Shown here: piece after piece, positions 17,417-26,829 of the stretch
Layout of the letters: each line of letters begins with the position of its first letter
How positions within the stretch are numbered: the first letter of the stretch is position 1
DNA from: Collinsella sp. AF08-23
GTDB lineage: Bacteria; Actinomycetota; Coriobacteriia; Coriobacteriales; Coriobacteriaceae
DNA length: 37,014 nucleotides
Direction of reading: 5' to 3'
Assembly (NCBI RefSeq): GCF_003479805.1
Contig: NZ_QUHV01000011.1
Coordinates: 1 to 37,014 of the forward strand
The notes under the pieces: generated by a model
The model's input: only the letters and a program-made list of their open reading frames with translations
Told to the model about the DNA's origin: nothing
Databases searched by the model: none
Translations under genes and position numbers: made by a program

Positions 17417-18223
17417 TTACTGCTCGAGACAGCGCTCGCGGAAGGAGCGGATCTCGTCCTCGGTGATGCCGAGGGTGCCCGTGATGTAGCCCATGAAGCC
17501 GCCACGCTCGGCAAGCGCCTTCTCGACGGCCTCGAAATACACGCGCGCCGCACCCGAATCGCAGGTCAGCTCGGTGGGTGCGTAGAGGTTCGTCGCGAGG
17601 TAGTCGTTCAGCATGTCCTCGCGGCTCACGCCCAGCATGGTCTCGATGAGGATGGAACCCATGCCGCAGCGGTCGCGGCCAACGTAGCAGTGCCAAAGCG
17701 CGGCGCCATCCTCCAGGTCGAGCACCGCGCGCACAAAGGAGCGGTAGCCCTCGATCCCGGCGCTGTTGAGGAGCATCTGCGGGTAGAGGAACTTCATGAA
17801 CTCGATGGGGTCTCCCTGGGCGATCGCGTCGAGGCTGTAATCGACTCCGCCCGCCTCTTGCGTGACGCCCAGCACGCGATCATCGAAAATCACGGCGTGC
17901 TGGAACCGTGCCTCGGGCAGCCGGTCCATGGGGTCGGGAAGCTCGGAGAGCTCGGTGAGGTTTCTGAAGTCTGTCACGAGGCGAACGCGGTATTCGTCGC
18001 GCAGGCGCGCGACGTCCGCATCGGAGGCGAAGCCCAAGGTGCCCGAGCGCAGGAGAATCCCCTGCTTGACGCGCCGCCCGTCGGCGCCGACCATGCCGCC
18101 CAGGTCGCGCGTGTTGGGGAGCTTCTCAAAATCGATGCGGCCGTAGTCGGGCCGGGCCGCCGGAGCAGCCGCAGGCAGGTCGATCGTGTCGGGAAGCGCA
18201 TCGCCCCAGTAATTTTTCGTCAT
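17417..18223 (-). CDS. Tyrosine-protein phosphatase family protein (LipA/PTP type)
   Basis: A 268-residue protein of the bacterial tyrosine phosphatase family (PF13350). The N-terminal signature NTRDLGGMVGADGRRVKQG and the LLRSG strand are typical. The catalytic P-loop is HCYVGRDRCG, with Cys179 as nucleophile and the C-X5-R spacing intact; the usual form is HCxxGKDRTG. Members remove phosphate from phosphotyrosine, phosphoserine or phosphoinositides, and the substrate here is unknown. No signal peptide is seen. The start ATG at 18223 follows AAGGA. It has its own terminator and diverges from asnS. Confidence 0.88.
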   Translation of the reverse strand: MTKNYWGDALPDTIDLPAAAPAARPDYGRIDFEKLPNTRDLGGMVGADGRRVKQGILLRSGTLGFASDADVARLRDEYRVRLVTDFRNLTELSELPDPMDRLPEARFQHAVIFDDRVLGVTQEAGGVDYSLDAIAQGDPIEFMKFLYPQMLLNSAGIEGYRSFVRAVLDLEDGAALWHCYVGRDRCGMGSILIETMLGVSREDMLNDYLATNLYAPTELTCDSGAARVYFEAVEKALAERGGFMGYITGTLGITEDEIRSFRERCLEQ

Positions 18224-18592
18224 CGTGCATCCTTAGTGTCAGAAAAACGGCGAAAATGTAACAAGCTTTTTTATTGTCCAAGTAGACGCTCGATTTGAAG
18301 CATGCCAACTGGGCTTTTGCTGGGAAAAAACACGGTCTGCTCGAGGCGTCTGATTATTCGTTCCCTTTTCGCCTGATTCGCGGTACGGGCGTGGTTTCTC
18401 GTTCGAATGTGGCTCCATTCGGATGTTCCATCGCAAAAAGGTCGGATTTTCTATTCCATAGATGTCGGATTATCTTGCGCTGGGGAGTCGGATTCTCAAA
18501 GATGCATCGTTTGCCCCGCCGCTCCCGACCGTCGCGCTTCGCTGGTACAATGAGGGGCTGTTGAACTGTTGAATCTACGCTAGGGAGCACGC
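18224..18592. other. Divergent intergenic region between phosphatase and asnS
   Basis: 369 bp, AT-richer than its surroundings, with GTCGGATT-type boxes at 18440, 18468 and 18487 (GGTCGGATTTTC, TGTCGGATTATC, AGTCGGATTCTC). They may be binding sites or chance. No gene, T-box or tRNA was found. Confidence 0.45.
18546..18551 (+). promoter_or_regulatory. Putative -10 box of asnS
   Basis: TACAAT in the context GGTACAATGAGG, 42 nt before the asnS start. No clear -35 is present. The leader is too short for a T-box. Confidence 0.5.
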
Positions 18593-19996
<1,404 letters not shown>

Positions 19997-20096
19997 GGCG
20001 GCGCCCCTCGACTCGTTTGACCGGGCGGCGCCCCGGCTCGTCTGTGCGGGTTGCGCCCCGGTTCGTTTGTATGGGGCGCGCTCGGCTCGCTCAATT
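19997..20096 (+). repeat. Four imperfect 25-nt tandem repeats after asnS
   Basis: Units at 19997-20022, 20023-20047, 20048-20072 and 20073-20096 share the pattern GCGCCCCGGCTCGTTTGT. They begin at the base after the asnS stop and run straight into the inverted repeat at 20097. Function is unknown. Confidence 0.6.
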
Positions 20097-20157
20097 GAGG
20101 GTAACAATGTCGAAAATCCTGCCGGTTTTGCGGCTTGTTTTCGACATTGTTACCCTC
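20097..20157. terminator. 20-bp perfect inverted repeat, probable asnS terminator or processing hairpin
   Basis: Arms 20097-20116 and 20138-20157 are perfect complements, and the 21-nt loop holds a smaller GCCG/CGGC stem. The stem contains AAAA and TTTT runs at its apex rather than after it, so it is not a textbook terminator. It is the only strong hairpin between asnS and the next gene. The remaining 20158-20280 is GC-rich and featureless. Confidence 0.55.
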
Positions 20158-20280
20158 TCTTCGCATGCGACGGCTGTGGTGCCGTGCCGGCCGCGAGACC
20201 TCGGGTCCCGCGAGACCTCGGCGGCCGCGACGCTTCGGCGGCAGCGCCGGCTCGTCGGCTGGGCATCAAGCCCCCGTCGT

Positions 20281-20329
20281 GTTACACGTCTGTAACGAGT
20301 TTGAGCGCGGCGCGGGGGCACGTTAGTAT
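20281..20329 (+). promoter_or_regulatory. Promoter and upstream palindrome of the TrpXYZ-like operon
   Basis: TTGAGC at 20301-20306 and TAGTAT at 20324-20329 are exactly 17 bp apart, a good sigma-70-type pair. A palindrome GTTACA-N4-TGTAAC (20281-20296) lies directly upstream of the -35 and is a candidate activator or repressor site. The leader of about 95 nt has no T-box. Confidence 0.6.
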
Positions 20330-20426
20330 ATCCCTTGCGTGCTTTTATACGGTAAAGCGCCTTATCAAACACGGCGTCGCCGGCATCTTGGCGGGCGCCC
20401 GGAACAGCGAAACGGAGTTGATCGCC

Positions 20427-21425
20427 ATGCTGAGTATCTCGCGCAGGAACCTTATCACCCTCGGAGCGGGCTTTTTTGCCGCGAGTGCGCTTGCGGGCTG
20501 TGGCGATGACGGCAAAGCCGTCCCAGGCGGCGGCGCCTCCTCCAAGGACTCCTACAAGATCGGCGTGCTGCAGCTCACCGAGCACGGCGCGCTCGACCAG
20601 ACCAACGAGGGCTTCGTGGCTGCCATCGAAAAGTCGGGCATCGACGCCAAGATTGACCAGCAGAACGCCCAGAACGACCAGTCCGCCTGCCAGACCATCG
20701 CGAGCAAGCTCGTGAACGACGGTGACGACCTGATCTTCGCCATCGCCACACCTGCCGCCCAGGCGGTCGCCGGCGCCACCACCGAGATCCCCATCGTGGG
20801 GTCCGCCATCACCGACTACGCGGAGGGCGGCCTCGTGGAGTCCAACGACGCTCCCGGCGGCAACGTCACCGGCACGTCGGACCTCACCCCCGTCGCCGAC
20901 CAGATCGACCTGCTTCACCAGTTGCTGCCCAATGCCAAGACCGTGGGCATCCTCTACTGCTCCGCCGAGTCCAATTCCGAGGTGCAGGTGCAACTCGCCG
21001 AGGAGGCTCTTGACGACGCGGGTCTTGCGCATGAGCGTTACTCCATTTCTTCCTCCAACGAGATCCAGCAGATGGTCGAATCCATGGTCGGTAAGGTCGA
21101 CGCGATCTACGCTCCCACCGACAACACCATCGCCGCGGGCATGGCGACTGTCTCCATGGTCGCCAATGAGAATAAGCTCCCCGTCATCGTAGGATGCGAC
21201 ACCATGGTCGAGGATGGAGGGCTGGCGTCGTATAGCATCAACTATTACGACTTGGGCTATAAGGCGGGCGAGATGGCCGTGAAGATCCTCACCGAGGACG
21301 CCGATCCCGCCAGCATGCCCATCGAGTACCTGTCGAGCGAGGAGTGCCAGCTCATCGTGAACCAGGCGACTGCCGACGCGCTTGCCATCGATATCTCGAC
21401 CCTCGAGGATGCCCAGATCGTCTAA
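20427..21425 (+). CDS. TrpX-like ABC importer substrate-binding lipoprotein (copy 1)
   Basis: A 332-residue lipoprotein of the ABC_sub_bind family (PF04392). The signal peptide contains SRRN and the lipobox ALAGC, with lipidation expected at that Cys. The mature domain starts with YKIGVLQLTEHGALD and has the two-lobed type I binding fold (ATPAAQAVAG, TGTSDLTPVADQIDLLHQL, DAIYAPTDNTIAAG). Relatives bind tryptophan, tyrosine or other small aromatic ligands; the ligand here is not deducible. The frame is open upstream into asnS, but the start at 20427 has a ribosome site, CGGAG, and yields the signal peptide. It is 94 nt before its paralogue. Confidence 0.9.
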   Translation: MLSISRRNLITLGAGFFAASALAGCGDDGKAVPGGGASSKDSYKIGVLQLTEHGALDQTNEGFVAAIEKSGIDAKIDQQNAQNDQSACQTIASKLVNDGDDLIFAIATPAAQAVAGATTEIPIVGSAITDYAEGGLVESNDAPGGNVTGTSDLTPVADQIDLLHQLLPNAKTVGILYCSAESNSEVQVQLAEEALDDAGLAHERYSISSSNEIQQMVESMVGKVDAIYAPTDNTIAAGMATVSMVANENKLPVIVGCDTMVEDGGLASYSINYYDLGYKAGEMAVKILTEDADPASMPIEYLSSEECQLIVNQATADALAIDISTLEDAQIV

Positions 21426-21519
21426 GCGATTGCCCGGGATACGGCGCCGTGCGCGCCTCGATCCTCGTCGTTTCCCTCAACCACGCCGCGCCTCCTTCCG
21501 GGCGCGTTAGGAGAATCTC

Positions 21520-22551
21520 ATGACTGATATGACCTGTTCCCGCCGTTCGTTCGCGAAGGGCGTTGCCTGCGCCTCCGCATGTGCCGTGGCGGGCGGCCTT
21601 GGCCTTTCCGGCTGCGGCGGCGATTCTGCCGGCGAGGCCGGATCTTCCGATGCCAAGGCGGCCTCGTACAAGATCGGTGTTCTGCAGCTCACTGAGCACC
21701 CGGCGCTCGATGCCGCTAACAAGGGCTTTGTCGAGGCGATCGAAGCTGCCGACATCAACGCCAAGATCAACCAGCAGAATGCGCAGAACGACCAGTCCGC
21801 TTGCCAGACCATCGCGAGCACGCTCGTGAATGAGAATTGCGATCTGATCCTCGCTATCGCCACGCCTGCCGCCCAGGCGGTCGCGGGTGCAACCTCCGAC
21901 ATTCCCATCGTCTGCACTGCCATCACCGACTTCGCCGCCTCTGGGCTGGTCGAGGACAACGACGCCCCGGGCGGCAACGTCACCGGTACTTCCGATATGA
22001 ATCCCGTTGCCGACCAAATCGACCTGCTTCACCAGTTGGTCCCCGACGCCAAGAAGGTCGGCCTGCTCTACTGCACTGCCGAGTCAAATTCCAAGATCCA
22101 GATCGACCTCGCCGCCGAACAACTCGATGAGCTCGGCCTGGAAGGTGTCGAGTACACCGCCTCCAGCTCCAACGAGGTCCAGCAGGTGGTCGAGTCCATG
22201 ATGGGCAAGGTCGACGCGATTTACACGCCCACGGACAACACCATCGCCTCGGCCATGACCGTGATCGCCTCCATCGCCAATGAGAATAAGGTTCCCACGG
22301 TGTGCGGTGAGGTCGCCCATGTCGAGGCGGGTGGCTTGGCGAGCGTGTCGATCAACTACGAGGAGCTCGGCCGCCGTGCGGGCGAGATGGCCGTGCGCAT
22401 TCTCACCGAGGACGCCAACCCGGCCGAGATGCCCATTGAGACCATGACCGCCGACGAGTGCGACCTGGTCTACAACCAGAAGACCGCCGACCAGCTCGGC
22501 ATCGACGTGAGCTCCCTCGCCGACGCCGGCGGTACCGACGTGAGCGCATAG
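21520..22551 (+). CDS. TrpX-like ABC importer substrate-binding lipoprotein (copy 2)
   Basis: A 343-residue paralogue of the preceding gene, with near-identical blocks: YKIGVLQLTEH, NQQNAQNDQSACQTIAS, ATPAAQAVAGAT, GKVDAIYTPTDNTIAS. It has a twin-arginine-like SRRSF start, a hydrophobic region and lipobox LSGC. Differences cluster around GEVAHVEAGGLAS (copy 1: GCDTMVEDGGLAS), which in this fold lines the ligand cleft, so the two copies may bind different ligands. The start follows TAGGAGA 5 nt upstream. Both genes precede a single permease and ATPase and probably share them. Confidence 0.9.
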   Translation: MTDMTCSRRSFAKGVACASACAVAGGLGLSGCGGDSAGEAGSSDAKAASYKIGVLQLTEHPALDAANKGFVEAIEAADINAKINQQNAQNDQSACQTIASTLVNENCDLILAIATPAAQAVAGATSDIPIVCTAITDFAASGLVEDNDAPGGNVTGTSDMNPVADQIDLLHQLVPDAKKVGLLYCTAESNSKIQIDLAAEQLDELGLEGVEYTASSSNEVQQVVESMMGKVDAIYTPTDNTIASAMTVIASIANENKVPTVCGEVAHVEAGGLASVSINYEELGRRAGEMAVRILTEDANPAEMPIETMTADECDLVYNQKTADQLGIDVSSLADAGGTDVSA

Positions 22552-22601
22552 GGCGTGCGCATGGTACACTGACCTGCGCATCTATATCTGTCGCATAAGC
22601 G

Positions 22602-22635
22602 ATGAACCCCGGCGAACACCTCCGTCGGGGTTCAT
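22602..22635 (+). terminator. Hairpin between binding-protein genes and permease
   Basis: A perfect 10-bp stem (22602-22611 with 22626-22635), loop 14 nt, followed by TTGG. Such hairpins between a binding-protein gene and its permease often stabilise the upstream mRNA or cut read-through. A TACACT at 22564 could be a -10 for the permease. Confidence 0.55.
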
Positions 22636-22661
22636 TTGGCTCGATTTGAAGGAGGGACAAC

Positions 22662-23582
22662 ATGAGTGGTGCTCTACTCGGCGCCGTCTCCCAGGGCATT
22701 CTCTGGGGCATCATGGTCCTTGGTGTGTTCATCACCTACAAGCTGCTCGATATCGCGGACCTTACGGTTGACGGCAGCTTCGCGCTCGGCGGAAGCGTCT
22801 GCGCCGTGCTTGTAGTCGCCGGTGTCGACCCCCTCATCGCGATTGTCGCCGCGATGCTCGCCGGTATGCTCGCCGGTGCGGTCACGGGCTTTTTGCACAC
22901 CGTGTTCGAGATTCCCGCCATCCTCGCCGGTATCCTCACGCAGATCGCCCTGTGGTCGGTCAACCTGCGTATTATGGGCAAGTCCAACACGCCCCTGCTG
23001 CAGCATGACACGATCTTCTCCCGCATGACGGAGGCGACGGGCCTCTCCATCAACGCCGGCTCCATCATCGTGGGCCTTATTGTGGCGGTCCTCATCATCG
23101 CCCTGCTGTACTGGTTCTTCGGCACCGAGATCGGCAGCGCCCTGCGCGCCACCGGCAACAACGAGGACATGATCCGCGCGCTTGGCGTGTCCACCGCCAA
23201 GACCAAGATGATCGCCCTCATGCTCTCCAACGCGCTGGTGGGCCTCTCTGGAGGCCTCATCTGCCAGAGCCAGAAGTACGCCGACATCGGCATGGGCACG
23301 GGCGCCATCGTCATCGGCCTCGCCGCCATCGTCATCGGCGAGGTGCTCGGCCGCCTCACTCCCGGCAAGCTCACCGGCTTCAAGAGTCGTCTGGTCTCCG
23401 CCGTGGCGGGATCCGTGGTCTACTTCCTCATCCGCGCCATCGTTCTCCAGATGGGCATGGACGCCAATGACATGAAGCTGCTCTCCGCCATCATCGTCGC
23501 GCTCGCCCTGTGCGTGCCCGTGGTATGGGAGAGGTTCAAGCTGCGCGCGAGCTACTCGAAGGGTGGTGAGGCAGATGCTTAA
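22662..23582 (+). CDS. TrpY-like ABC importer permease
   Basis: A 306-residue membrane protein of the BPD_transp_2 family (PF02653) with about 8-9 hydrophobic helices. Helix 2 contains LLDIADLTVDGSFALGG, typical of TrpY-like permeases. The cytoplasmic coupling loop reads GSALRATGNNEDMIRALGV, where ATPases of this class dock. It forms the membrane channel for the two upstream lipoproteins. The start has a perfect GGAGG 6-7 nt before it. Its last codons overlap the ATPase start. Confidence 0.92.
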   Translation: MSGALLGAVSQGILWGIMVLGVFITYKLLDIADLTVDGSFALGGSVCAVLVVAGVDPLIAIVAAMLAGMLAGAVTGFLHTVFEIPAILAGILTQIALWSVNLRIMGKSNTPLLQHDTIFSRMTEATGLSINAGSIIVGLIVAVLIIALLYWFFGTEIGSALRATGNNEDMIRALGVSTAKTKMIALMLSNALVGLSGGLICQSQKYADIGMGTGAIVIGLAAIVIGEVLGRLTPGKLTGFKSRLVSAVAGSVVYFLIRAIVLQMGMDANDMKLLSAIIVALALCVPVVWERFKLRASYSKGGEADA

Positions 23583-24369
23583 GCTGTCCCACGTCAAGAA
23601 GACCTTCAACCGCGGAACCGTTACCGAGAAGCGCGCCCTCACGGGCGTCGACCTCACGCTTGCCGACGGCGATTTCGTCACCGTCATCGGCGGTAACGGT
23701 GCGGGCAAGTCCACCCTGCTCAACATGATCGCGGGCGTCTACCCGCTGGATTCCGGTACGGTTGAGCTCGACGGCGAGGACATCTCCCGCCTCTCTGAGC
23801 CCAAGCGCGCCAAGTACTTGGGCCGTGTGTTCCAGGATCCCATGCGCGGCACCGCCGCCGACATGCAGATCGAGGAGAACCTCGCCCTCGCCAAGCGCCG
23901 CGGCCAGCGCCGCACGCTTCGCTGGGGTATCACCCGCGCCGAGCGTGAGGAGTACGCCGAGCTGCTCAAAAAGCTCGATCTGGGCCTCGAGACTCGCATG
24001 CAGGCCAAGGTGGGCCTGTTGTCCGGTGGCCAGCGACAGGCACTCACGCTGCTCATGGCCACGCTCACCAACCCGCGCGTGCTGCTGCTCGACGAGCACA
24101 CCGCGGCGCTCGACCCCAAGACGGCTGCTAAGGTGCTCGAGCTCACCGAACAGATCGTCGGCGAGCGCAAGCTCACCACCCTTATGGTGACGCACAACAT
24201 GAACGACGCCATCCGTCTGGGAAACCGCCTCATCATGATGCATGAGGGCCGCGTGATCTACGATGTCGCCGGCGATGAGAAGCGCGCCCTGACCGTGCCC
24301 GACCTGCTGCAGAAGTTTGAGGAGGTCAGCGGCGGCGAGCTCGCCAACGACCGCATGCTGCTGAGCTAG
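23575..24369 (+). CDS. TrpZ-like ABC importer ATP-binding protein
   Basis: A 264-residue ATPase with Walker A GGNGAGKST, Q-loop VFQDP, signature LSGGQRQAL, Walker B VLLLDEH and the H-switch THNMNDA. The Walker B Glu is present, so it should hydrolyse ATP to drive import. I start at the ATG at 23575, 8 nt before the permease stop ends, preceded by AAGGGTGG; a GTG at 23563 is also possible. The pair is translationally coupled. It is the last gene of the operon, before a strong terminator. Confidence 0.93.
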   Translation: MLKLSHVKKTFNRGTVTEKRALTGVDLTLADGDFVTVIGGNGAGKSTLLNMIAGVYPLDSGTVELDGEDISRLSEPKRAKYLGRVFQDPMRGTAADMQIEENLALAKRRGQRRTLRWGITRAEREEYAELLKKLDLGLETRMQAKVGLLSGGQRQALTLLMATLTNPRVLLLDEHTAALDPKTAAKVLELTEQIVGERKLTTLMVTHNMNDAIRLGNRLIMMHEGRVIYDVAGDEKRALTVPDLLQKFEEVSGGELANDRMLLS

Positions 24370-24442
24370 GAACGTCCTGGCGTCCTGGCATCCGGTGCGG
24401 CGCCGTAGCCCGCGCCGACATCGCCTATGTCCACACGCACAT

Positions 24443-24501
24443 TGCCTATGGCTTCCTTCCGTTTGACCGGGTTGAATAGGAAGGAAGCCATAGGCATTTT
24501 T
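24443..24501 (+). terminator. Strong rho-independent terminator of the TrpXYZ-like operon
   Basis: A perfect 18-bp stem (24443-24460 with 24479-24496) followed at once by TTTTTCTT. The stem also contains an AAGGAAG/CTTCCTT tract. Confidence 0.93.
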
Positions 24502-24513
24502 CTTAAGCGGGGA

Positions 24514-24542
24514 TTGTGGGTACAAGGCTGAGAAAGCACAAT
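24514..24542 (+). promoter_or_regulatory. Putative promoter of the LURP-one-like gene
   Basis: TTGTGG at 24514-24519 and CACAAT at 24537-24542 are 17 bp apart, just after the terminator and 30 nt before the start. Confidence 0.45.
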
Positions 24543-24572
24543 TCCAATGCGCTGGTATGGAAGGGGTACACC

Positions 24573-25079
24573 ATGAAGCTGCGGATTAAGGCGAAGCTCT
24601 TGAGCGTTCACAGCGAGGTGGAGGTGAGCACGACAGATAAGGAGGTCGTCTATTGTGCGGACACCGACCCGCTCTCCTCGCCGCGCCTCACGCGCCTCAA
24701 AGACGCCGAGTGCCGCGAGCTTGCCACTATCACGACCGCACGCCTTGACGCCAAGGACCGCGCGCATCACATCGTCATGGCTGATGGGCACACGTTCGAT
24801 ATCAAGCGCAAGTTCCGCACGCCTGCCAGTACGGTCGAGAGCTATCTCACCGTCGAGGGCGCGGATTGGCAGGTCGTGATGACGCGCGGTTGGACGAACC
24901 GCTTCGAGGTGCGTGACGCGGACGGCAGGGCCTACGTGGAGGCGAGGCAAGTCCCCATGGAGCGAAATGACACATACGAGCTGAACGTGAAGATCTCAGA
25001 GCACATGGATGAACTGATGGTCATGTGCATCGTCGCGCGCAGCATCATGGCGGCGGATGCACCGGCGAACGCCATGTAA
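24573..25079 (+). CDS. LURP-one-like (tubby-fold) protein
   Basis: A 168-residue protein. It begins MKLRIKAKLLS and is mostly short beta strands (AHHIVMADGHTFDIKRKF, YLTVEGADWQVVMTRGWTNRFEVRDADGRAYVEARQ), the pattern of LURP-one-related proteins (PF04525). Bacterial members are soluble and of unknown function; a membrane-lipid or stress role has been suggested for relatives. The ATG at 24573 follows GAAGGGG; an in-frame GTG at 24516 overlaps the promoter region and is less likely. It stands alone. Confidence 0.7.
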   Translation: MKLRIKAKLLSVHSEVEVSTTDKEVVYCADTDPLSSPRLTRLKDAECRELATITTARLDAKDRAHHIVMADGHTFDIKRKFRTPASTVESYLTVEGADWQVVMTRGWTNRFEVRDADGRAYVEARQVPMERNDTYELNVKISEHMDELMVMCIVARSIMAADAPANAM

Positions 25080-25148
25080 CTGGTTCTTGTACGGGCGTGT
25101 GTGAACCGGGCGAACGTCGCGTAGTGACCGAGTGAGGCTAGAACAAAT

Positions 25149-25177
25149 GAGCGGACACGTTCAAGACGTGCCCGCTC
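25149..25177 (-). terminator. Probable bidirectional terminator between the LURP-one-like gene and galT
   Basis: A 12-bp stem with one mismatch (25149-25160 with 25166-25177) and a TCAAG loop. On the - strand it is followed by ATTTGTTC, so it may terminate galT as well as the converging gene. Confidence 0.6.
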
Positions 25178-25212
25178 AATGCATGTAAAGACGATGCGAT
25201 GTCCGCTATTTC

Positions 25213-26829
25213 CTAGAGCGCGCTGATGAAGCGCTGCAATCCGGCGCGGCCCGTGTCGTTCCACTTGAATACACCGGCGTCTTCAAGTACGCCCGCAAAC
25301 ACTGCGGCGACCTCGTCGCGCAGGACGCGCTGAGCGTTCTCGCGCGTGAGGTCCGGATGACGTCGCGCCACCTCGGTCGCCCATTCGGCATGCGGGGCGG
25401 TGCGATCGTTGGCCTCAAGGTGCATGAGGAGCGTCGCTTCATCCTCGTTAGTTGCCCGCGCTGCCAACAACACGTCCTTGACGCATGCGAGCTCGTCAAC
25501 CAAGCGAGGAGGCAGAATCGCCAAGCCCATGACCTCGATGAGGCCGATGTTCTCCTTCTTGATGTGATGTTTGTCCGCATGGGGATGGAACACGCCAAGG
25601 GGATGCTCGTCGGTAGCGATGTTGCAACGCAGCGCGAGGTAGAGCGTGTAGTTCCCGTTTTCCCTCGTGGCAACCGGCGTCACCGTGTTGTGAGGCGTCC
25701 CTTCTGGATCGCGTGGCACGATACCGCATGACGCATCCGCGTGACCGCGCCATACCTCCAAGACGTGGGCGGCGGCATCGAGCACGCGGTCGCGCGATTC
25801 GCATGAGAGCCGCAAGACGCTCATGGGCCACTGGAGCACCTCGCCGCGGACATCGTTGAATCCCGGCATGGTGAATGTGCATTCGACCTGTGCCCGCATC
25901 ATTGGGAACACGTGGCGCCCGCCTTGGAAGTGATCGTGCGTGAGGATCGATCCGCCCACGATGGGAAGATCGGCGTTGGATCCCACGAAGTAGTGGGGCA
26001 GCGTATCGACGAAGTCCAGCAAGCGTGCGATGTTCTCACGGTCCACGTGCATGGGACGGTGCTCTTGGCTCATCGCGATGCAGTGCTCAGTGAAATACGC
26101 GTAGGGGCTGTATTGGAGCCCCCACGTTTCATCTCCGAGCTCGATGGGGACGATGCGGAGATTCTGTCGCGCCGGATGCGCGCCCTGAGGGCTTGCAGCC
26201 GCCCGTCCTGCGTATCCCTCGTTGGACATGCACAGCTGGCAGGCGGGATAGGGCTCGGCATCGTCAGCGCGCGTGAGGGCGGCAGCGATGTCGCGCGGGT
26301 CCTTCTCGGGCTTGGAAAGGTTGATGGTGATCTCGAGTTCACCCCACCGTGTCGGAGAGGTCCACTCGATATTGCGGGCGATCGCCGAGCGGCGCACGTA
26401 TCCGACGTCGCAGCACAGACGGTAGAACCAATTGGTGGCGTCCAACGCTCCCTTTTCCCGGCGAAGGTTTTCGAATGAGCGGGCGATGTCGGAGGGACGC
26501 GGAGTGAGCCGCCCCATGATTGCCATCGAAGCGCGGTCTCGCCCGCCCGCACTGTCCTCGAACCTTCCGTTGGCCACGGCGACCTCGGACAGCACGGCGA
26601 GCGCGTCATCCAAGTCGAACGAGTCCTCATCGAACGTTTCGGTTCCCGCTTCCCAGGCCGTGCTCGGCGCAGGTCCTTCGGCTCCCATGGCATCGAGGAG
26701 CTCGTTGTATGCCCAGCGGCGATCTTGCGCATCGATGATGCCGCAGTCGATCGCATATAGAGTCATCTGCTCGAGCGCACACCTTACCTGCTCGTGCTCG
26801 TCGCATGTGGGGGTGTCGGTTACAGCCAT
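25213..26829 (-). CDS. galT: Galactose-1-phosphate uridylyltransferase, class II
   Basis: A 538-residue enzyme of the Leloir pathway. It moves UMP from UDP-glucose to galactose-1-phosphate, giving UDP-galactose and glucose-1-phosphate. It belongs to the class II GalT of Gram-positive bacteria, with the signature GGSILTHDHFQGG (histidine nucleophile region) and a C-terminal CNIATDEHPLGVFHPHADKHHIKKEN block. The start at 26829 gives MAVTDTPTCD and overlaps the galK stop by 10 nt, so it is translationally coupled. Class I GalT, with an HPH motif in another context, is excluded by length and signatures. It is the last gene of galM-galK-galT. Confidence 0.96.
   Translation of the reverse strand: MAVTDTPTCDEHEQVRCALEQMTLYAIDCGIIDAQDRRWAYNELLDAMGAEGPAPSTAWEAGTETFDEDSFDLDDALAVLSEVAVANGRFEDSAGGRDRASMAIMGRLTPRPSDIARSFENLRREKGALDATNWFYRLCCDVGYVRRSAIARNIEWTSPTRWGELEITINLSKPEKDPRDIAAALTRADDAEPYPACQLCMSNEGYAGRAAASPQGAHPARQNLRIVPIELGDETWGLQYSPYAYFTEHCIAMSQEHRPMHVDRENIARLLDFVDTLPHYFVGSNADLPIVGGSILTHDHFQGGRHVFPMMRAQVECTFTMPGFNDVRGEVLQWPMSVLRLSCESRDRVLDAAAHVLEVWRGHADASCGIVPRDPEGTPHNTVTPVATRENGNYTLYLALRCNIATDEHPLGVFHPHADKHHIKKENIGLIEVMGLAILPPRLVDELACVKDVLLAARATNEDEATLLMHLEANDRTAPHAEWATEVARRHPDLTRENAQRVLRDEVAAVFAGVLEDAGVFKWNDTGRAGLQRFISAL

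Noticed and set aside
18224..18592. T-box riboswitch or tRNA before asnS
   Set aside because: The -10 lies only 42 nt before the start, and no specifier loop or antiterminator pair is visible.
19997..20096. CRISPR array
   Set aside because: The 25-nt units are adjacent without spacers and imperfect; no cas genes are present.
22674..23726. 350-codon open frame on the - strand over the permease
   Set aside because: Antisense to a membrane protein gene; His/Asp/Glu-rich, a typical shadow.
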